This document shows positions 16,089 to 25,077 of a DNA stretch of 43,932 nucleotides, one piece after another. The notes under the pieces were generated by a model. The model was not told where the DNA came from. It made no database searches and saw nothing but the letters and a program-made list of their open reading frames with translations. Each line of letters opens with the position of its first letter. Within the stretch, counting starts at the first letter, position 1. Location: assembly GCA_018992685.1 (NCBI GenBank), contig JACVGT010000027.1:1-43932 (forward strand). The letters run 5' to 3'. This DNA is from Theionarchaea archaeon. GTDB lineage: Archaea; Methanobacteriota_B; Thermococci; Methanofastidiosales; SZ-28-30. Made by a program: the position numbers and the translations under genes.

Positions 16089-17522
16089 TCAAAGTCTCCC
16101 CAGCTTCCCAAGCGTGCGGATGGAGTCTTTGACCTTTTCTCTTTCGTCTCTCTTGTAGGAGGAATGCACATACCGGGGAGTCCTTTCCCTGATGGTGGAA
16201 CCTTCTTCAAACGCCTCCTCAAGAATTCTCCCGGTGAGAATATCTGGTATGGGGACTCCCAATCCGTGAAGGATGGTAGGGGCTACATCATAAATAGAAC
16301 AGGCAATCTGATGTCCCTTTCTCACATCCTTTCCCTGAATGAGGAATATCCCCTTCATATCATGGTACCATCGAGGCTGAAGATCGACCAGGGCTCTCCC
16401 AGGCCTGGCTGCGATCTGATAGCATGATTCCACAAGGGCTGCAGGTCCATCCTGACACGTCACGTCATGAACTTTCTCAACGTATTGGGACTGCTCCAGG
16501 GCACGAACAACAGCTTCTTTCTCACCGTTATCTGTGATATAAAGTGGGCAGAATCGGGTTGGAATTGCAGAATAGGCAAATGCTATACTTTTTTTTCTGT
16601 GAATAGTCTCGATTGAGGTGAAATCCTGGCGTTCAGTCCCCAATCTCTTTGCTTCACCCACCATTCTCTTGCCTAGGGTAGTGACTGTTTTATGTCCGAA
16701 ATCTCTCAACTTCTCTCTCACACCAGCCTTGAAGAATCCCATTTCTTCCAGGTACATGTTGATATGAAAGAGCTTCTCTTCCTTTCGAATACCATGATCG
16801 CTCACGAGAACCAGGTAGTCACAGGGGATTTCTCGTATGCGTTTCAGCAGGCTGTCCATGAGCAGGTGGCATTCCTTCATTACACCATCATCCAGTGAGT
16901 GGTGGGACACATGGTCAGGGATTCCAAACCGGACAAAGACAACATCATACTCGTGGGCACGGCAAAAGGACACTGCAACGTCGAGAACCATTCTTTCTTC
17001 CTTTTCTATTATGCTGAGAGCAGTTTTTCCTCCTCTGAAGAGTTGGCGTTGATTTTCCTTTATGAGGGTGAGATCGTGCTCTTCAGTTAATATATGTTCC
17101 AGTTCTGATGGATATGTGCACTTCTCAAGAGGAGTGAGATCCAGCCCGATCAAGTGCCCTTCAATGGGGTATGGTGGGTATGTCCCGGGGATATTCAACA
17201 CGAGGCTTTTCATTTTCCTTTCCGACAGAATATCCCGCAGGAGTTTGCCTCTGTAGTCACTTGAGGTTACCAGTCTGGATCCAACAGTTTTCTTTCCCAT
17301 GATGATCTTGTTGAAGTCAAACACACAGAGTTGTTCAGGAGTCAGTCCTGAAAACATGGATATCCATGCGGGTATGGTCATGGGAGGCACTGTGCTTTCC
17401 ATGGATCCCCAGGTGCTCTCATGCACGAGCGCCTCAAAAGCAGGAAGAGACCCTTGGGCGATCAATGGACTGATAATATCCCAGGTAGCACCATCAAATC
17501 CTACCACTAGCATTTTGGCCAT
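16089..17522 (-). CDS. Alkaline-phosphatase-superfamily phosphohydrolase, 477 residues
   Basis: The N-terminus MLVVGFDGATWDII carries the metal-binding Asp of the type I phosphodiesterase / nucleotide pyrophosphatase branch. PPMTIPAW holds the nucleophile Thr. Further metal ligands are seen in GIPDHVSHHS and LVLVSDHG. The protein has the usual length of archaeal 'predicted AlkP superfamily phosphohydrolase/phosphomutase' proteins. No signal peptide is present, so it acts in the cytoplasm; the substrate (a phosphodiester, nucleotide sugar or lipid-linked sugar) cannot be told. The ATG follows a TATATAAT-type box by about 26 bases, so the message is short-leadered. It is transcribed alone. Confidence 0.85.
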   Translation of the reverse strand: MAKMLVVGFDGATWDIISPLIAQGSLPAFEALVHESTWGSMESTVPPMTIPAWISMFSGLTPEQLCVFDFNKIIMGKKTVGSRLVTSSDYRGKLLRDILSERKMKSLVLNIPGTYPPYPIEGHLIGLDLTPLEKCTYPSELEHILTEEHDLTLIKENQRQLFRGGKTALSIIEKEERMVLDVAVSFCRAHEYDVVFVRFGIPDHVSHHSLDDGVMKECHLLMDSLLKRIREIPCDYLVLVSDHGIRKEEKLFHINMYLEEMGFFKAGVREKLRDFGHKTVTTLGKRMVGEAKRLGTERQDFTSIETIHRKKSIAFAYSAIPTRFCPLYITDNGEKEAVVRALEQSQYVEKVHDVTCQDGPAALVESCYQIAARPGRALVDLQPRWYHDMKGIFLIQGKDVRKGHQIACSIYDVAPTILHGLGVPIPDILTGRILEEAFEEGSTIRERTPRYVHSSYKRDEREKVKDSIRTLGKLGRL

Positions 17523-17697
17523 GCACCATTCTCACGAAGGGAGATTATATATCTTTTCAGCAGGAGTTGCAGGTAAGTTGGTAGAAAGAGAAAGGAGGGC
17601 ACAGAGAGCAGTGGTCAACGAGGAAAATCCTGATGAGAATCAGAGGGACTGCCTTTCCAGGACAAGAGGATCAAAGATGAAAAATAAAAGGGGTAGA

Positions 17698-18867
17698 TTA
17701 TGTGTCAACGCGCTGACCACATGAGCTGCAGAAAGAATCATCAGGCTTCAAGGGAGCTCCACATTTTGAGCAATAGCTCCGTGACGGTTGCCTCGGTGAG
17801 GGCTGAGGCCTTCTGGACACAAGAACCAATGCTAGTATTACCACCACAATCACCAGGCCCACAAGTGCCAGATACAGTGGATTTTCCAGGAAGGAGCCGT
17901 ATTGTCTGGATGTCGGTTCCTGGAATGCCTGCTCCTGAGGGTATCCTTCAGATTGTCCTTCTGGCGGGTAGTTCTCTGGTGGTCGTTCTTCAGGTGGAGG
18001 CTCTTCTGGCGGTGGCTCCTCGGGCGGCACCTCTTCAGGTGGAGGCTCTTCTGGCGGTGGCTCCTCAGGAGGTCCCTCCCTGACAAAGAGGAGTATCATG
18101 GCCTGTCGGACTATGCCTTGAGCCTCTCCGACTATTTCAATCTGATAATCCCCAGGAGGGGTTTCATGTGACGTGGTGATGGAAAGCTCACCTCCAGGAG
18201 TGGAATGCCACTGCATTCCGGGGCCAAGCCCGGTCACATGCAGACTGATGAGGGTTCCGCTGTAGACGGGGTTGCTGAATACTGCATTTATCTGAAAAAA
18301 TGCTGTGTCTCCTCTTTCTACTTCAGCTTCAGGGGGAGAAACTTCCAGCTGAAAGTCGAACCCCGGACCAGGCTGTCCAGATGATCCACCTCCCAGAACG
18401 TCGAAGGTTGTGCTGGCATAGATTGTTCCCCCCTTTGAGAGGTTGACCGAGGCAGAGACTGTGTACGTCCCTGGATCATTGAACCCAGGAGCAGTAACAT
18501 TGTACAGGAGTCCTCCCGATATGGATATCGGCCCACTCTGCCAGAAAATGGCCAAGAGAGGGGGCTTTGTGATGTCGAGCTGTATTGTACCATCTTCTCC
18601 AGGATCTGTATAGAATTCAATGTACACTGGTTGGTTCGGGGAAAGCGGCGATTGAGGAACACTGACATGGACACCTGGGCTTGCTGTAACCAAACACATT
18701 GGAGTTCCCAAGGAGACGAGAAGTCCCAGGAGAGTTGCAGCGACAATCATGTTATGAGAAGAGATGTTATGGGCTGAAAAGGGATTGCAGTGACTTTTCT
18801 TCTGTGTTGGAAGAGAAAAATGTTGCTTACGAATTGCTCTGCACTCATTTGCGTTATGTTTTGACAT
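17698..18867 (-). CDS. Secreted beta-domain protein with Pro/Glu stalk, membrane helix and C-terminal zinc ribbon, 389 residues
   Basis: A hydrophobic signal segment lies at about residues 40-60 (IVAATLLGLLVSLGTPMCLV), after an unusually long basic N-terminus. Two beta-rich, immunoglobulin-like domains follow (about 65-160 and 170-265). Then comes a stalk of PPPEE repeats (about 267-300), a transmembrane helix near 333-352 (LALVGLVIVVVILALVLV) and a double-CxxC zinc ribbon at the very end (YCSKCGAPL ... FCSSCGQR). The beta domains should therefore face outward and the ribbon the cytoplasm. The first ATG is supported by a TTTATAAG box about 25 bases upstream, which implies a leaderless message; the ATG at residue 40 would give a more ordinary signal peptide. 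Function unknown. Confidence 0.75.
   Translation of the reverse strand: MSKHNANECRAIRKQHFSLPTQKKSHCNPFSAHNISSHNMIVAATLLGLLVSLGTPMCLVTASPGVHVSVPQSPLSPNQPVYIEFYTDPGEDGTIQLDITKPPLLAIFWQSGPISISGGLLYNVTAPGFNDPGTYTVSASVNLSKGGTIYASTTFDVLGGGSSGQPGPGFDFQLEVSPPEAEVERGDTAFFQINAVFSNPVYSGTLISLHVTGLGPGMQWHSTPGGELSITTSHETPPGDYQIEIVGEAQGIVRQAMILLFVREGPPEEPPPEEPPPEEVPPEEPPPEEPPPEERPPENYPPEGQSEGYPQEQAFQEPTSRQYGSFLENPLYLALVGLVIVVVILALVLVSRRPQPSPRQPSRSYCSKCGAPLKPDDSFCSSCGQRVDT
17989..18066 (-). repeat. 45-base tandem repeat coding the Pro/Glu stalk
   Basis: A 33-base sequence at 17989-18021 recurs identically at 18034-18066, a 45-base period. Each copy encodes EEPPPEEPPPE-type residues of the stalk of the secreted zinc-ribbon protein. 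Repeat number is likely to vary between strains. Confidence 0.8.
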
Positions 18868-19090
18868 AGCGGAAGATGATGAATTCTATCCTTATAAACG
18901 TTATTTCCTGATATTAGTCCCTGCCCTTTAGACTGGTATCCACTCGTTCTTGTTGAATGACCATTTACTTTTTTGCAAATATCGAATTAGCGGAATTGTT
19001 CTCATGAAAACGACAATGTCACCTCACTCCAGACTATATTCAGACAACTCTGCAGAAGGTAGTAGCAGTACTCTTTTCTTTCCAGTACTT

Positions 19091-20293
19091 CTATCCCGGA
19101 GGTTCATGCAGATCCTTTTTTTCTTCTACCAGGAGCATCAGAGCTATTATCCCCAGAAAAGCGACTGCTCCGCAGATGTAGAAAGGTGTCTGCACAGAGA
19201 CTGCATCAAACGTAACCCCTCCCAGGAGAGGTCCCACCACGAGTCCAAGGTTCCTGCTCGTAGAGAAGATGCCCATCACCTTACCTCGTTTTTCAGTGGT
19301 GGTGAGGCTGGTAACCAGAGCATTCATGGAAGGCATAGTCATGCCCATTCCTAGAGATCGCGCTACAGAAAACCCCAAAATATCCAGGAAATTCCTCGAA
19401 GCAGATATAGCTACAGTAAACACTCCATTGAGGGCCAGCCCCATTGTGATTACTCTTTTTCTACCTATATTGTCTGCCAGAGCGCCAGAAGGGGGCTTGA
19501 TAATGAATCGGGCGACGCCCATTGCACCAAATATGAGTCCCACAGAAGCCTCATCCAGCCCCAGCGCCTCATTCCCAAACAGAGGGAGAATGGGCTGAAC
19601 CAGTCCCATGGCAAAGGATACCACAAACCCTGTGATGCAAACGCCAATCAAGGACAGTTGATTCAGTGAAAAGCCCTCCATGGAAGGTGATTTTGGCTCT
19701 TGTGTTGTAAGGTGTGTTTCCTTCACACGGTTCAGAATGAGGAGTGCACTGACCAGGGAGAGAACAGAACACACAAAAAATGGAACAGCTATGGAAAATG
19801 CGGCAGAAAGCAATCCTCCCAGCACCGGGCCAATGGCAATTCCTGAGTCCCACATCATGGAGAAAACACCCATAGCTTTGCCCCTGTCTTTTGAGGGAAC
19901 AATGTCAGCAACCATGGTGGCTGCAACAGGCCACACTATGCCTGATGCTGCTCCTTGACAGGCTCTCAACACCAGAAGATGCCACAGCTCTGTGGATAAC
20001 CCAAACAGAAACATGACCACCGTGTAAATGAACAGTCCTGCGACAATGAGTTTCTTTCTTCCCACCCTGTCGGCCAGGACTCCTCCCGGAAACGATGTTA
20101 TTGTACGAGTAATTCCAAATAAACTGGTCAATAATCCCAGATATACACCACTGGCTCCCATCTCCCTGCCATATATTGGAAGCAAGGGGATGATCAAGCC
20201 AAAGCCAATCATGCTCACCAGAACTGCAAAACAGAGTTCCAGAAAATTTCTGTACTTGAAAAGGAAGGCGAAGTCCCTGACGACCTGGAGCAT
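19091..20293 (-). CDS. Major facilitator superfamily transporter, 400 residues
   Basis: Twelve hydrophobic segments and the MFS loop motif (GGVLADRVGRKKLIVAG, residues about 75-91, repeated in the second half as GALADNIGRKRVITMG) identify a proton-driven drug or metabolite exporter of the MFS_1 type. The sequence VLVSMIGFGLIIPLLPIYGREMGAS in the first helix and loop is typical of tetracycline/multidrug-efflux-like members. A TATTTATATA box about 25 bases before the ATG suggests a short leader. The substrate is unknown and the gene stands alone. Confidence 0.88.
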   Translation of the reverse strand: MLQVVRDFAFLFKYRNFLELCFAVLVSMIGFGLIIPLLPIYGREMGASGVYLGLLTSLFGITRTITSFPGGVLADRVGRKKLIVAGLFIYTVVMFLFGLSTELWHLLVLRACQGAASGIVWPVAATMVADIVPSKDRGKAMGVFSMMWDSGIAIGPVLGGLLSAAFSIAVPFFVCSVLSLVSALLILNRVKETHLTTQEPKSPSMEGFSLNQLSLIGVCITGFVVSFAMGLVQPILPLFGNEALGLDEASVGLIFGAMGVARFIIKPPSGALADNIGRKRVITMGLALNGVFTVAISASRNFLDILGFSVARSLGMGMTMPSMNALVTSLTTTEKRGKVMGIFSTSRNLGLVVGPLLGGVTFDAVSVQTPFYICGAVAFLGIIALMLLVEEKKDLHEPPG

Positions 20294-20674
20294 AGTGTAC
20301 GCCCTCTCTCCAGTATATAAATACTTGCTTTCTATACCTTAGGTTGTCCATGTATCCTGTGAAATGACAAGGGAAGTGTCGCCCGCGACACTAACGTTGG
20401 AGATCATTGGTTACGCGGTCGAAATGGGTGCATGACGTCCATTCCTCTCCGCGACGGGAATCCTTTTCTCTTCTCCAGATAACTCCCTGTGGCGGGCTGT
20501 ATCCCTTCACTTGCTCGTGCTCTCATTTATCAAGCACGTCCTCGCTAAGAAGGGACTCACATTCTTGAAATTCAAGGTATATATAGGTTATTGGTCAGGG
20601 TTCTTCTTGGAGGTCTAGAGGGATCTTCCACCTCATAATGAAATGAAGTATCTCGCCTGTATTGCGGCATTTCC
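20294..20674. other. Gene-free spacer with hairpin and palindrome-flanked TATA box
   Basis: No protein gene is supported here. A perfect stem, AGTGTCGC/GCGACACT (20375-20392), lies next to the MFS promoter. At 20578-20585 there is a self-complementary TATATATA box directly next to a 13-base palindrome, CTTGAAATTCAAG (20564-20576). Transcription leftward from this box would produce an RNA of about 200 bases ending near the hairpin, so a small non-coding RNA is possible. I could not match tRNA, RNase P or SRP RNA features. Confidence 0.35.
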
Positions 20675-20884
20675 TTACCATGAGAGTTCCTTAATGGCTT
20701 TTCTAATGTCTTCCTTTCTGATAGTTTTTCTATTCTCTTGGTGAGCGAATTCTATGGCTTTCTTTGAGAGTTCCACACCGTATTCTTCAAGTACTTCGGC
20801 TAACTTGGTAGCTGCCTTTCTCGATACACGATCCGCTCCACCCTTTCTGATTAGTCGTTCTATTGGCGGGCCTGATAATGCCAT
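20675..20884 (-). CDS. Archaeal histone, 69 residues
   Basis: The start at 20884 is chosen because GAGGTGG lies eight bases before the ATG and a TTTATAAA box about 40 bases before it; a longer open frame reaches 20971 but would place its start upstream of that box. The product is a single histone fold: ALSGPPIERLIRKGGADRVS (first helix and loop), then AATKLAEVLEEYGVELSKKAIEFAHQ (long helix 2), RKTIRKEDIRKAIKEL (third helix). It forms dimers and multimers that wrap DNA. Length and sequence match HMf-type histones; the only unusual point is the terminal Ser-Trp. Confidence 0.95.
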   Translation of the reverse strand: MALSGPPIERLIRKGGADRVSRKAATKLAEVLEEYGVELSKKAIEFAHQENRKTIRKEDIRKAIKELSW

Positions 20885-20918
20885 TACTACCACCTCAACA
20901 TTCCTTTCGTAAGCAAGC

Positions 20919-20926
20919 TTTATAAA
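20919..20926 (-). promoter_or_regulatory. TATA box of the histone gene
   Basis: TTTATAAA on the minus strand, about 40 bases before the histone ATG, leaves a leader of roughly 15-20 bases that contains the SD. Confidence 0.6.
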
Positions 20927-21015
20927 TATTTCTTTTCCTGGCAGTAAAGGTGGATTTCCGGCTTCTACCAAGGACGAGTTGAAAACCTTTTTATCCTGGT
21001 GGGTTATTCTGTGTC

Positions 21016-21633
21016 ATGAACCTCTGCGTCGTTGCTGACCTCCACGGGATCACCACGTATGTCTCTCGCCTGAAGAGTATTTCCTGTGATCTCCTGGTAG
21101 TCTGTGGCGACATCACCCATTTCGGACATGCACGTCAGGCACGTACAATTTTGAGTACTATCCCCACACCCTATCTGGCAGTACACGGGAACTGTGATTA
21201 TGATGATGTGGTAGACGTTCTGGAGGAAGAAGGATGTAACCTCCACAGGAAAACAGTGACACAGAATGACGAAACGTTCTGTGGACTGGGGGGAGCCAAT
21301 TGCTTCAAGGGAAAGACGCCAATTGAATTCACAGAACAGGAAATCTATGACTCGCTGTCCTCTATCGAGAAAGACTGCATTCTTGTCACTCACGTTCCCC
21401 CATACAACACTGCTGTGGACAGGGCATTCAGGGTCAACCATGCAGGAAGCACAGCTCTGAGGCAGGTGGTGGAAGAACGATATCCTGCTGTACTCTTGTG
21501 CGGACACATACATGAAGGAAGAGGTCAGGATTTCATCGGCGACACCCTGGTGGTCAATCCAGGAGAGTTTTCCAGAGGGTATTACGCTCTGGTGTCCACT
21601 GAAGATAAAATCTGTACGATTCACCGGGCGTAG
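21016..21633 (+). CDS. Calcineurin-like metallophosphoesterase, 205 residues
   Basis: The five metal-site motifs of small archaeal/YfcE-type phosphoesterases are present: DLHG (residues 8-11), CGDITH (about 34-39), HGNCD (about 58-62), THVPP (about 120-124) and CGHIHEGRG (about 155-163). The protein is a soluble single-domain enzyme of the usual length. Family members hydrolyse phosphodiesters of the cyclic-nucleotide type in vitro, but physiological substrates are generally unclear. It is divergent from the histone gene. A TTTTTATCC element about 30 bases upstream and no SD suggest a leaderless message. Confidence 0.85.
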   Translation: MNLCVVADLHGITTYVSRLKSISCDLLVVCGDITHFGHARQARTILSTIPTPYLAVHGNCDYDDVVDVLEEEGCNLHRKTVTQNDETFCGLGGANCFKGKTPIEFTEQEIYDSLSSIEKDCILVTHVPPYNTAVDRAFRVNHAGSTALRQVVEERYPAVLLCGHIHEGRGQDFIGDTLVVNPGEFSRGYYALVSTEDKICTIHRA

Positions 21634-21638
21634 CTCTT

Positions 21639-23318
21639 CTATAGCGATTGCATGCTCTTTCTCACCATCATGAGAATCCATAGAATTGCCAAAATCCCCG
21701 TTCCCGCACAGATTCCCGTTCCAGAAGAAGAGCCCTCCACATTCTCTGGGATCCGGGTGGTCTGTCGGTGAGCATCGGTGATCCAGGTCTGATCAAGCCT
21801 CTCATATTTACTGCCCATGGGGCCTGGGTTGAATCCCCGGATCCACTCCTGGACAGCATATCCATCAACCCGTCGCCATTGCAGCACCCACACTGAATCC
21901 TGTAGAACGATGCCTTCAGCTTCCCGGTATAGCTGGCATGCTTTCTCAATAGTGGGCTCCCTGCGAGCCTTTTCCAGAAGGTCATCCACTTCCTGGTTGC
22001 CGTAGAAAGATCCATTCCCTCCAGGGCCCCACGTTGAACTATGAAATAAGAACAGGAACTGATCGGGATACGGCCAGTCTGCATACCACCCAAGGGTAAA
22101 GAGCTGTGTATCTCCTGTGTCCACTGCATTCAACAGCGATCCTACATCCAGATAGGTGATCTCCAGGTCTACTCCCACCTCAGCGAGTTGTTCTTCATAC
22201 AGTGCATTGAACTGCTGCTGGATGTAGCTCTCAGAGGATTTCAGTTCAATTCTGAGAGGGGATTCCCCCGTGTACCCACATTCTTCGAGGAGTGTTCTTG
22301 CTTTTTCAGGGTCATATTGGTAGATGTCCCCTCTGTTCTCATGGCAGGCCAGCCCTTCAGGAAGAATGGTCGTCGCCTGGACTGCTTTTCCCTGATAAAT
22401 GGATTCAATGCCTGCTGTCGGGTCTAATGCGTAATTTATGGCCTGCCTTACTCGAACATCATTGAAAGGGCTTTTCAGGCAATTCATGCCAAGGTAAAGA
22501 ATCTCGAGCCTGGGAACTCTCTTCGTGATTGATGGGCTGAATTCTTCCCACTGATCATAGGGGACCACACACCAGTCGAGGGTCCCTTTCTGGAATTGAG
22601 TGAAGAGCTCTTCTTGCCTGCATGAGGTATAGTGAATCTCAGAGACATAGGGTTCTCCGTTCCAGTAGTCTTCGTTATACCCGAGTATAGCAGGGGATTT
22701 CTGAACCACTTCAAACGGGCCTGTCCCCACTGCATGGGCTGAAAACTCCTCCTTCTCAAATCGCACGTCAATTTCCTCTGGAACTACAAGAAAGCACGGG
22801 AAAGGCAGCATATACAGGAACCCAGGGTTGGGCTGTTTTAGAGTCACCTGGAATGTGTACGATCCTGTTGCTTCCCACGTGTCAATCTTTGCAGTATCAA
22901 AGTAGAAATCTCGCATAGGACACATAGTGTCAGGTGCTACAGCCCTGTTCCAGGAGTATTCCACGTCCTGTGCCTTCACTTTCCTGGATTTCCCCTCAGG
23001 GAATACATCATTGCCGTCCTGCCAGTAGATGTTCTTTCTCAAATGGAAAGTATATATCAGTCCGTTCTCCGAGACATCCCATGATTCTGCCAGCAAGGGT
23101 TCGATTTCCGCTGTCCCACTCTTGTAGGAGACTAACCCTTCAAAAACCTGATTCACCACAGCCAATGACAGGTCAAAGTCATCATAAAAGACATTAATGC
23201 GATGAGGGTCGAGGGTCTGCATCTCCACCGTAGACCCAAGGTTAAGAGTTCCTCCATACTGGCCACCACTCTCAGCAAGGAGCAGCATGGAGCATAGAGC
23301 AACAAAAAGGATACGCAT
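21639..23318 (-). CDS. ABC-type family 5 solute-binding protein with C-terminal membrane anchor, 559 residues
   Basis: A short signal peptide (MRILFVALCSMLLLAESG) is followed by a family-5 peptide/nickel-type solute-binding protein: GGTLNLGSTVEMQTLDPHR, VFEGLVSYKSGTAEIEPLLAESWDVSENGLIYTF split over the expected positions, and the later NPFNDVRVRQA-like LKSPFNDVRVRQAINYALD. It would bind oligopeptides or other nutrients outside the cell for ABC import. Near the C-terminus a Ser/Gly-rich linker and a hydrophobic helix (GTGILAILWILMMVRK) replace the lipid anchor, a common archaeal arrangement. No permease or ATPase gene is beside it, so it is an orphan. A TTTTAAA box 25 bases upstream implies a leaderless transcript. 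Confidence 0.88.
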   Translation of the reverse strand: MRILFVALCSMLLLAESGGQYGGTLNLGSTVEMQTLDPHRINVFYDDFDLSLAVVNQVFEGLVSYKSGTAEIEPLLAESWDVSENGLIYTFHLRKNIYWQDGNDVFPEGKSRKVKAQDVEYSWNRAVAPDTMCPMRDFYFDTAKIDTWEATGSYTFQVTLKQPNPGFLYMLPFPCFLVVPEEIDVRFEKEEFSAHAVGTGPFEVVQKSPAILGYNEDYWNGEPYVSEIHYTSCRQEELFTQFQKGTLDWCVVPYDQWEEFSPSITKRVPRLEILYLGMNCLKSPFNDVRVRQAINYALDPTAGIESIYQGKAVQATTILPEGLACHENRGDIYQYDPEKARTLLEECGYTGESPLRIELKSSESYIQQQFNALYEEQLAEVGVDLEITYLDVGSLLNAVDTGDTQLFTLGWYADWPYPDQFLFLFHSSTWGPGGNGSFYGNQEVDDLLEKARREPTIEKACQLYREAEGIVLQDSVWVLQWRRVDGYAVQEWIRGFNPGPMGSKYERLDQTWITDAHRQTTRIPENVEGSSSGTGICAGTGILAILWILMMVRKSMQSL

Positions 23319-23348
23319 GCATGCTGTAAGCAGTATGCCTTTAAAAGA

Positions 23349-23660
23349 TTATAGGGGGATTGTCTGTATTCCTAGGGGCCTGGAGAACACAATGAAGGAT
23401 TTCAGTATATGGTAGCTATTGGGTTGGTCATTTTGGCTGCACCATAATGATTCTCCTTTTTGCACCCGATCTTTTCCTTGAAATCGTAGGATGTAACACC
23501 AGAGTATATCCTTCTCTTTCTCTGTTGGGTCGTGGTTGCAGGATTGACCAACGTCGATGAGTTCGTGAAATGGGTACCTGTGTCCTTGATACATTCTTCT
23601 CTCTGAAACTACTGTGATATCCCTTCTTCCCGATAGAACGTAGACTATTATACTCGTCAA
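23349..23660 (-). CDS. Hypothetical protein, possibly frameshifted, up to 103 residues
   Basis: The frame begins with TTG six bases after the preceding stop. Its middle looks like real protein (RYPFHELIDVGQSCNHDP, EKEKDILWCYILRFQGKD). In another frame an 80-codon ORF overlaps the preceding gene's stop by 4 bases (start 23670, GTGA), so the true gene may start there and be joined to this one by a frameshift near 23595. No family is recognised. It would be the last gene of the operon beginning at 26453. Confidence 0.3.
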   Translation of the reverse strand: MTSIIVYVLSGRRDITVVSERRMYQGHRYPFHELIDVGQSCNHDPTEKEKDILWCYILRFQGKDRVQKGESLWCSQNDQPNSYHILKSFIVFSRPLGIQTIPL

Positions 23661-23666
23661 AGAGAA

Positions 23667-25076
23667 TCACGATTTCAGAGTCAGAGTGTACAGAAATGAT
23701 AAAAAGAATATTAGGATCACTTCCAGGTCTACAATACCAGTTTCAATCCCGATGATGGAGTAGGCAAGGACGATACTGTATAATGACACTCCAAGCGGAG
23801 TCTTTCTCTCGTACAACCGAGACAGCAAATAACCCAAAAAGATCATTCCCACTCCTATTCCCACCAGGCCAAAATCAACAGCCAGCGGTCCCAGAATCGT
23901 GGAGGTGGCTGACACATTCATCCCCACCATCTCGGCAATATACCATCGAGGGCTGTATGCATACTTGGGCATCAGCCGTGCAAGCGATGGTACTGCAGCC
24001 ACATATACCTGTCCCTTGGTGTACCCCAGAACTCCTCCCAGGTTGGCCATCATGTCATAGATATCCAGGGTTACGCTGATCCTTGTTCTCACAGCATCTA
24101 TGACCCCTGTACCGGTGTTCAGGATGACATCTCGCAGGCTCGTTAATGCCAACCCCACACCTCCCGTTCCTGACAGCACCAATCCAGCTTCCACTCCTGA
24201 AATCACCTTTGTTGCCAGAGCAGCAACACAGGAGGCCAGCATAACCAGTACAACTTGTGTTCTGTATCCCAGAAGTGCCATCAACACCACTGAAACAGCC
24301 ACCATGACAACAGAAGCCGTCCTGTTCCTGGTGATGACAACACCCATCACACACCCAATGGGTAGGAGATGAGAGAGCATGGTGAATGTGGCATCCAGAG
24401 AGCGCCTCGCTTCGGGTTGTACCAGTGGGAACCCACCAAAGAGCAGCACATCCAGCACCCAGAACAGCAACCCCACGCCAAGAAACGTGAACGCAATTAC
24501 CTTCAGGTTCCTATCCACTGGAAAACTCCTCACCAAGGTAGCCAGAAAAACTAATGAGAACAGTGTAAAAGGCAGAGCTGCTCCCCAGAACCCCTTGTAC
24601 AGCACCAAGAGACTTCCCAAAAACACTGTGACAAACACTTCTTTCGTATATTTCCGAGTCAGAAAGAGTAACACCATGGGTAGTAACCCCAGTTTCAAGA
24701 ACAGACTCCAGTCAAATAGCATTCCCACGACACACACACCAAAAAGCACCAACAACACATAGAAGTACTTCTCAGGGACCCTTGGACGGTTCACCCCTTT
24801 CAACGTAACCCCTACACAGAACCCCGAGAGTGCCACCACAATCCCCAGAGTCCCCATGGTCGAGAGACTATGGTCTGACAGCCCCAGAATCACAATGAAT
24901 ACCATGACGAAGCTATAAGGACCCAAGAATTTCTCAGGAAACGTGCCCCATTCGATCCTGGGGATTTCTTTGAAGTGCAGAATCTCAAAAAACCTCTCCA
25001 CAAATCTCTTATAGGCACTCCTTTCATATTCATCTTCCAGGAACGATTGTACTCTTGATGCTGCTTCTTCCAGCAT
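23667..25076 (-). CDS. Polytopic membrane protein, Wzy/oligosaccharide-polymerase-like, 469 residues
   Basis: After a charged cytoplasmic N-terminus of about 55 residues there are roughly 11-13 hydrophobic segments. The topology, the large polar loop with RTRISVTLDIYDMM and YTKGQVYVAAVPSLARLMP (about residues 330-380), and GYRTQVVLVM resemble O-antigen/repeat-unit polymerases (Wzy family), which join lipid-linked oligosaccharides outside the membrane. Archaeal members are divergent and there are no invariant motifs, so this is a topology-based call. It starts one base after the preceding gene's stop and is part of a three- or four-gene operon. Confidence 0.55.
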   Translation of the reverse strand: MLEEAASRVQSFLEDEYERSAYKRFVERFFEILHFKEIPRIEWGTFPEKFLGPYSFVMVFIVILGLSDHSLSTMGTLGIVVALSGFCVGVTLKGVNRPRVPEKYFYVLLVLFGVCVVGMLFDWSLFLKLGLLPMVLLFLTRKYTKEVFVTVFLGSLLVLYKGFWGAALPFTLFSLVFLATLVRSFPVDRNLKVIAFTFLGVGLLFWVLDVLLFGGFPLVQPEARRSLDATFTMLSHLLPIGCVMGVVITRNRTASVVMVAVSVVLMALLGYRTQVVLVMLASCVAALATKVISGVEAGLVLSGTGGVGLALTSLRDVILNTGTGVIDAVRTRISVTLDIYDMMANLGGVLGYTKGQVYVAAVPSLARLMPKYAYSPRWYIAEMVGMNVSATSTILGPLAVDFGLVGIGVGMIFLGYLLSRLYERKTPLGVSLYSIVLAYSIIGIETGIVDLEVILIFFLSFLYTLTLKS

Positions 25077-25077
25077 A

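Noticed and set aside
20340-20674. tRNA, RNase P RNA or SRP RNA in the spacer
   Set aside because: I found no acceptor/T-loop pattern, no GGTTCRANTCC-type T-loop and no RNase P core sequence.
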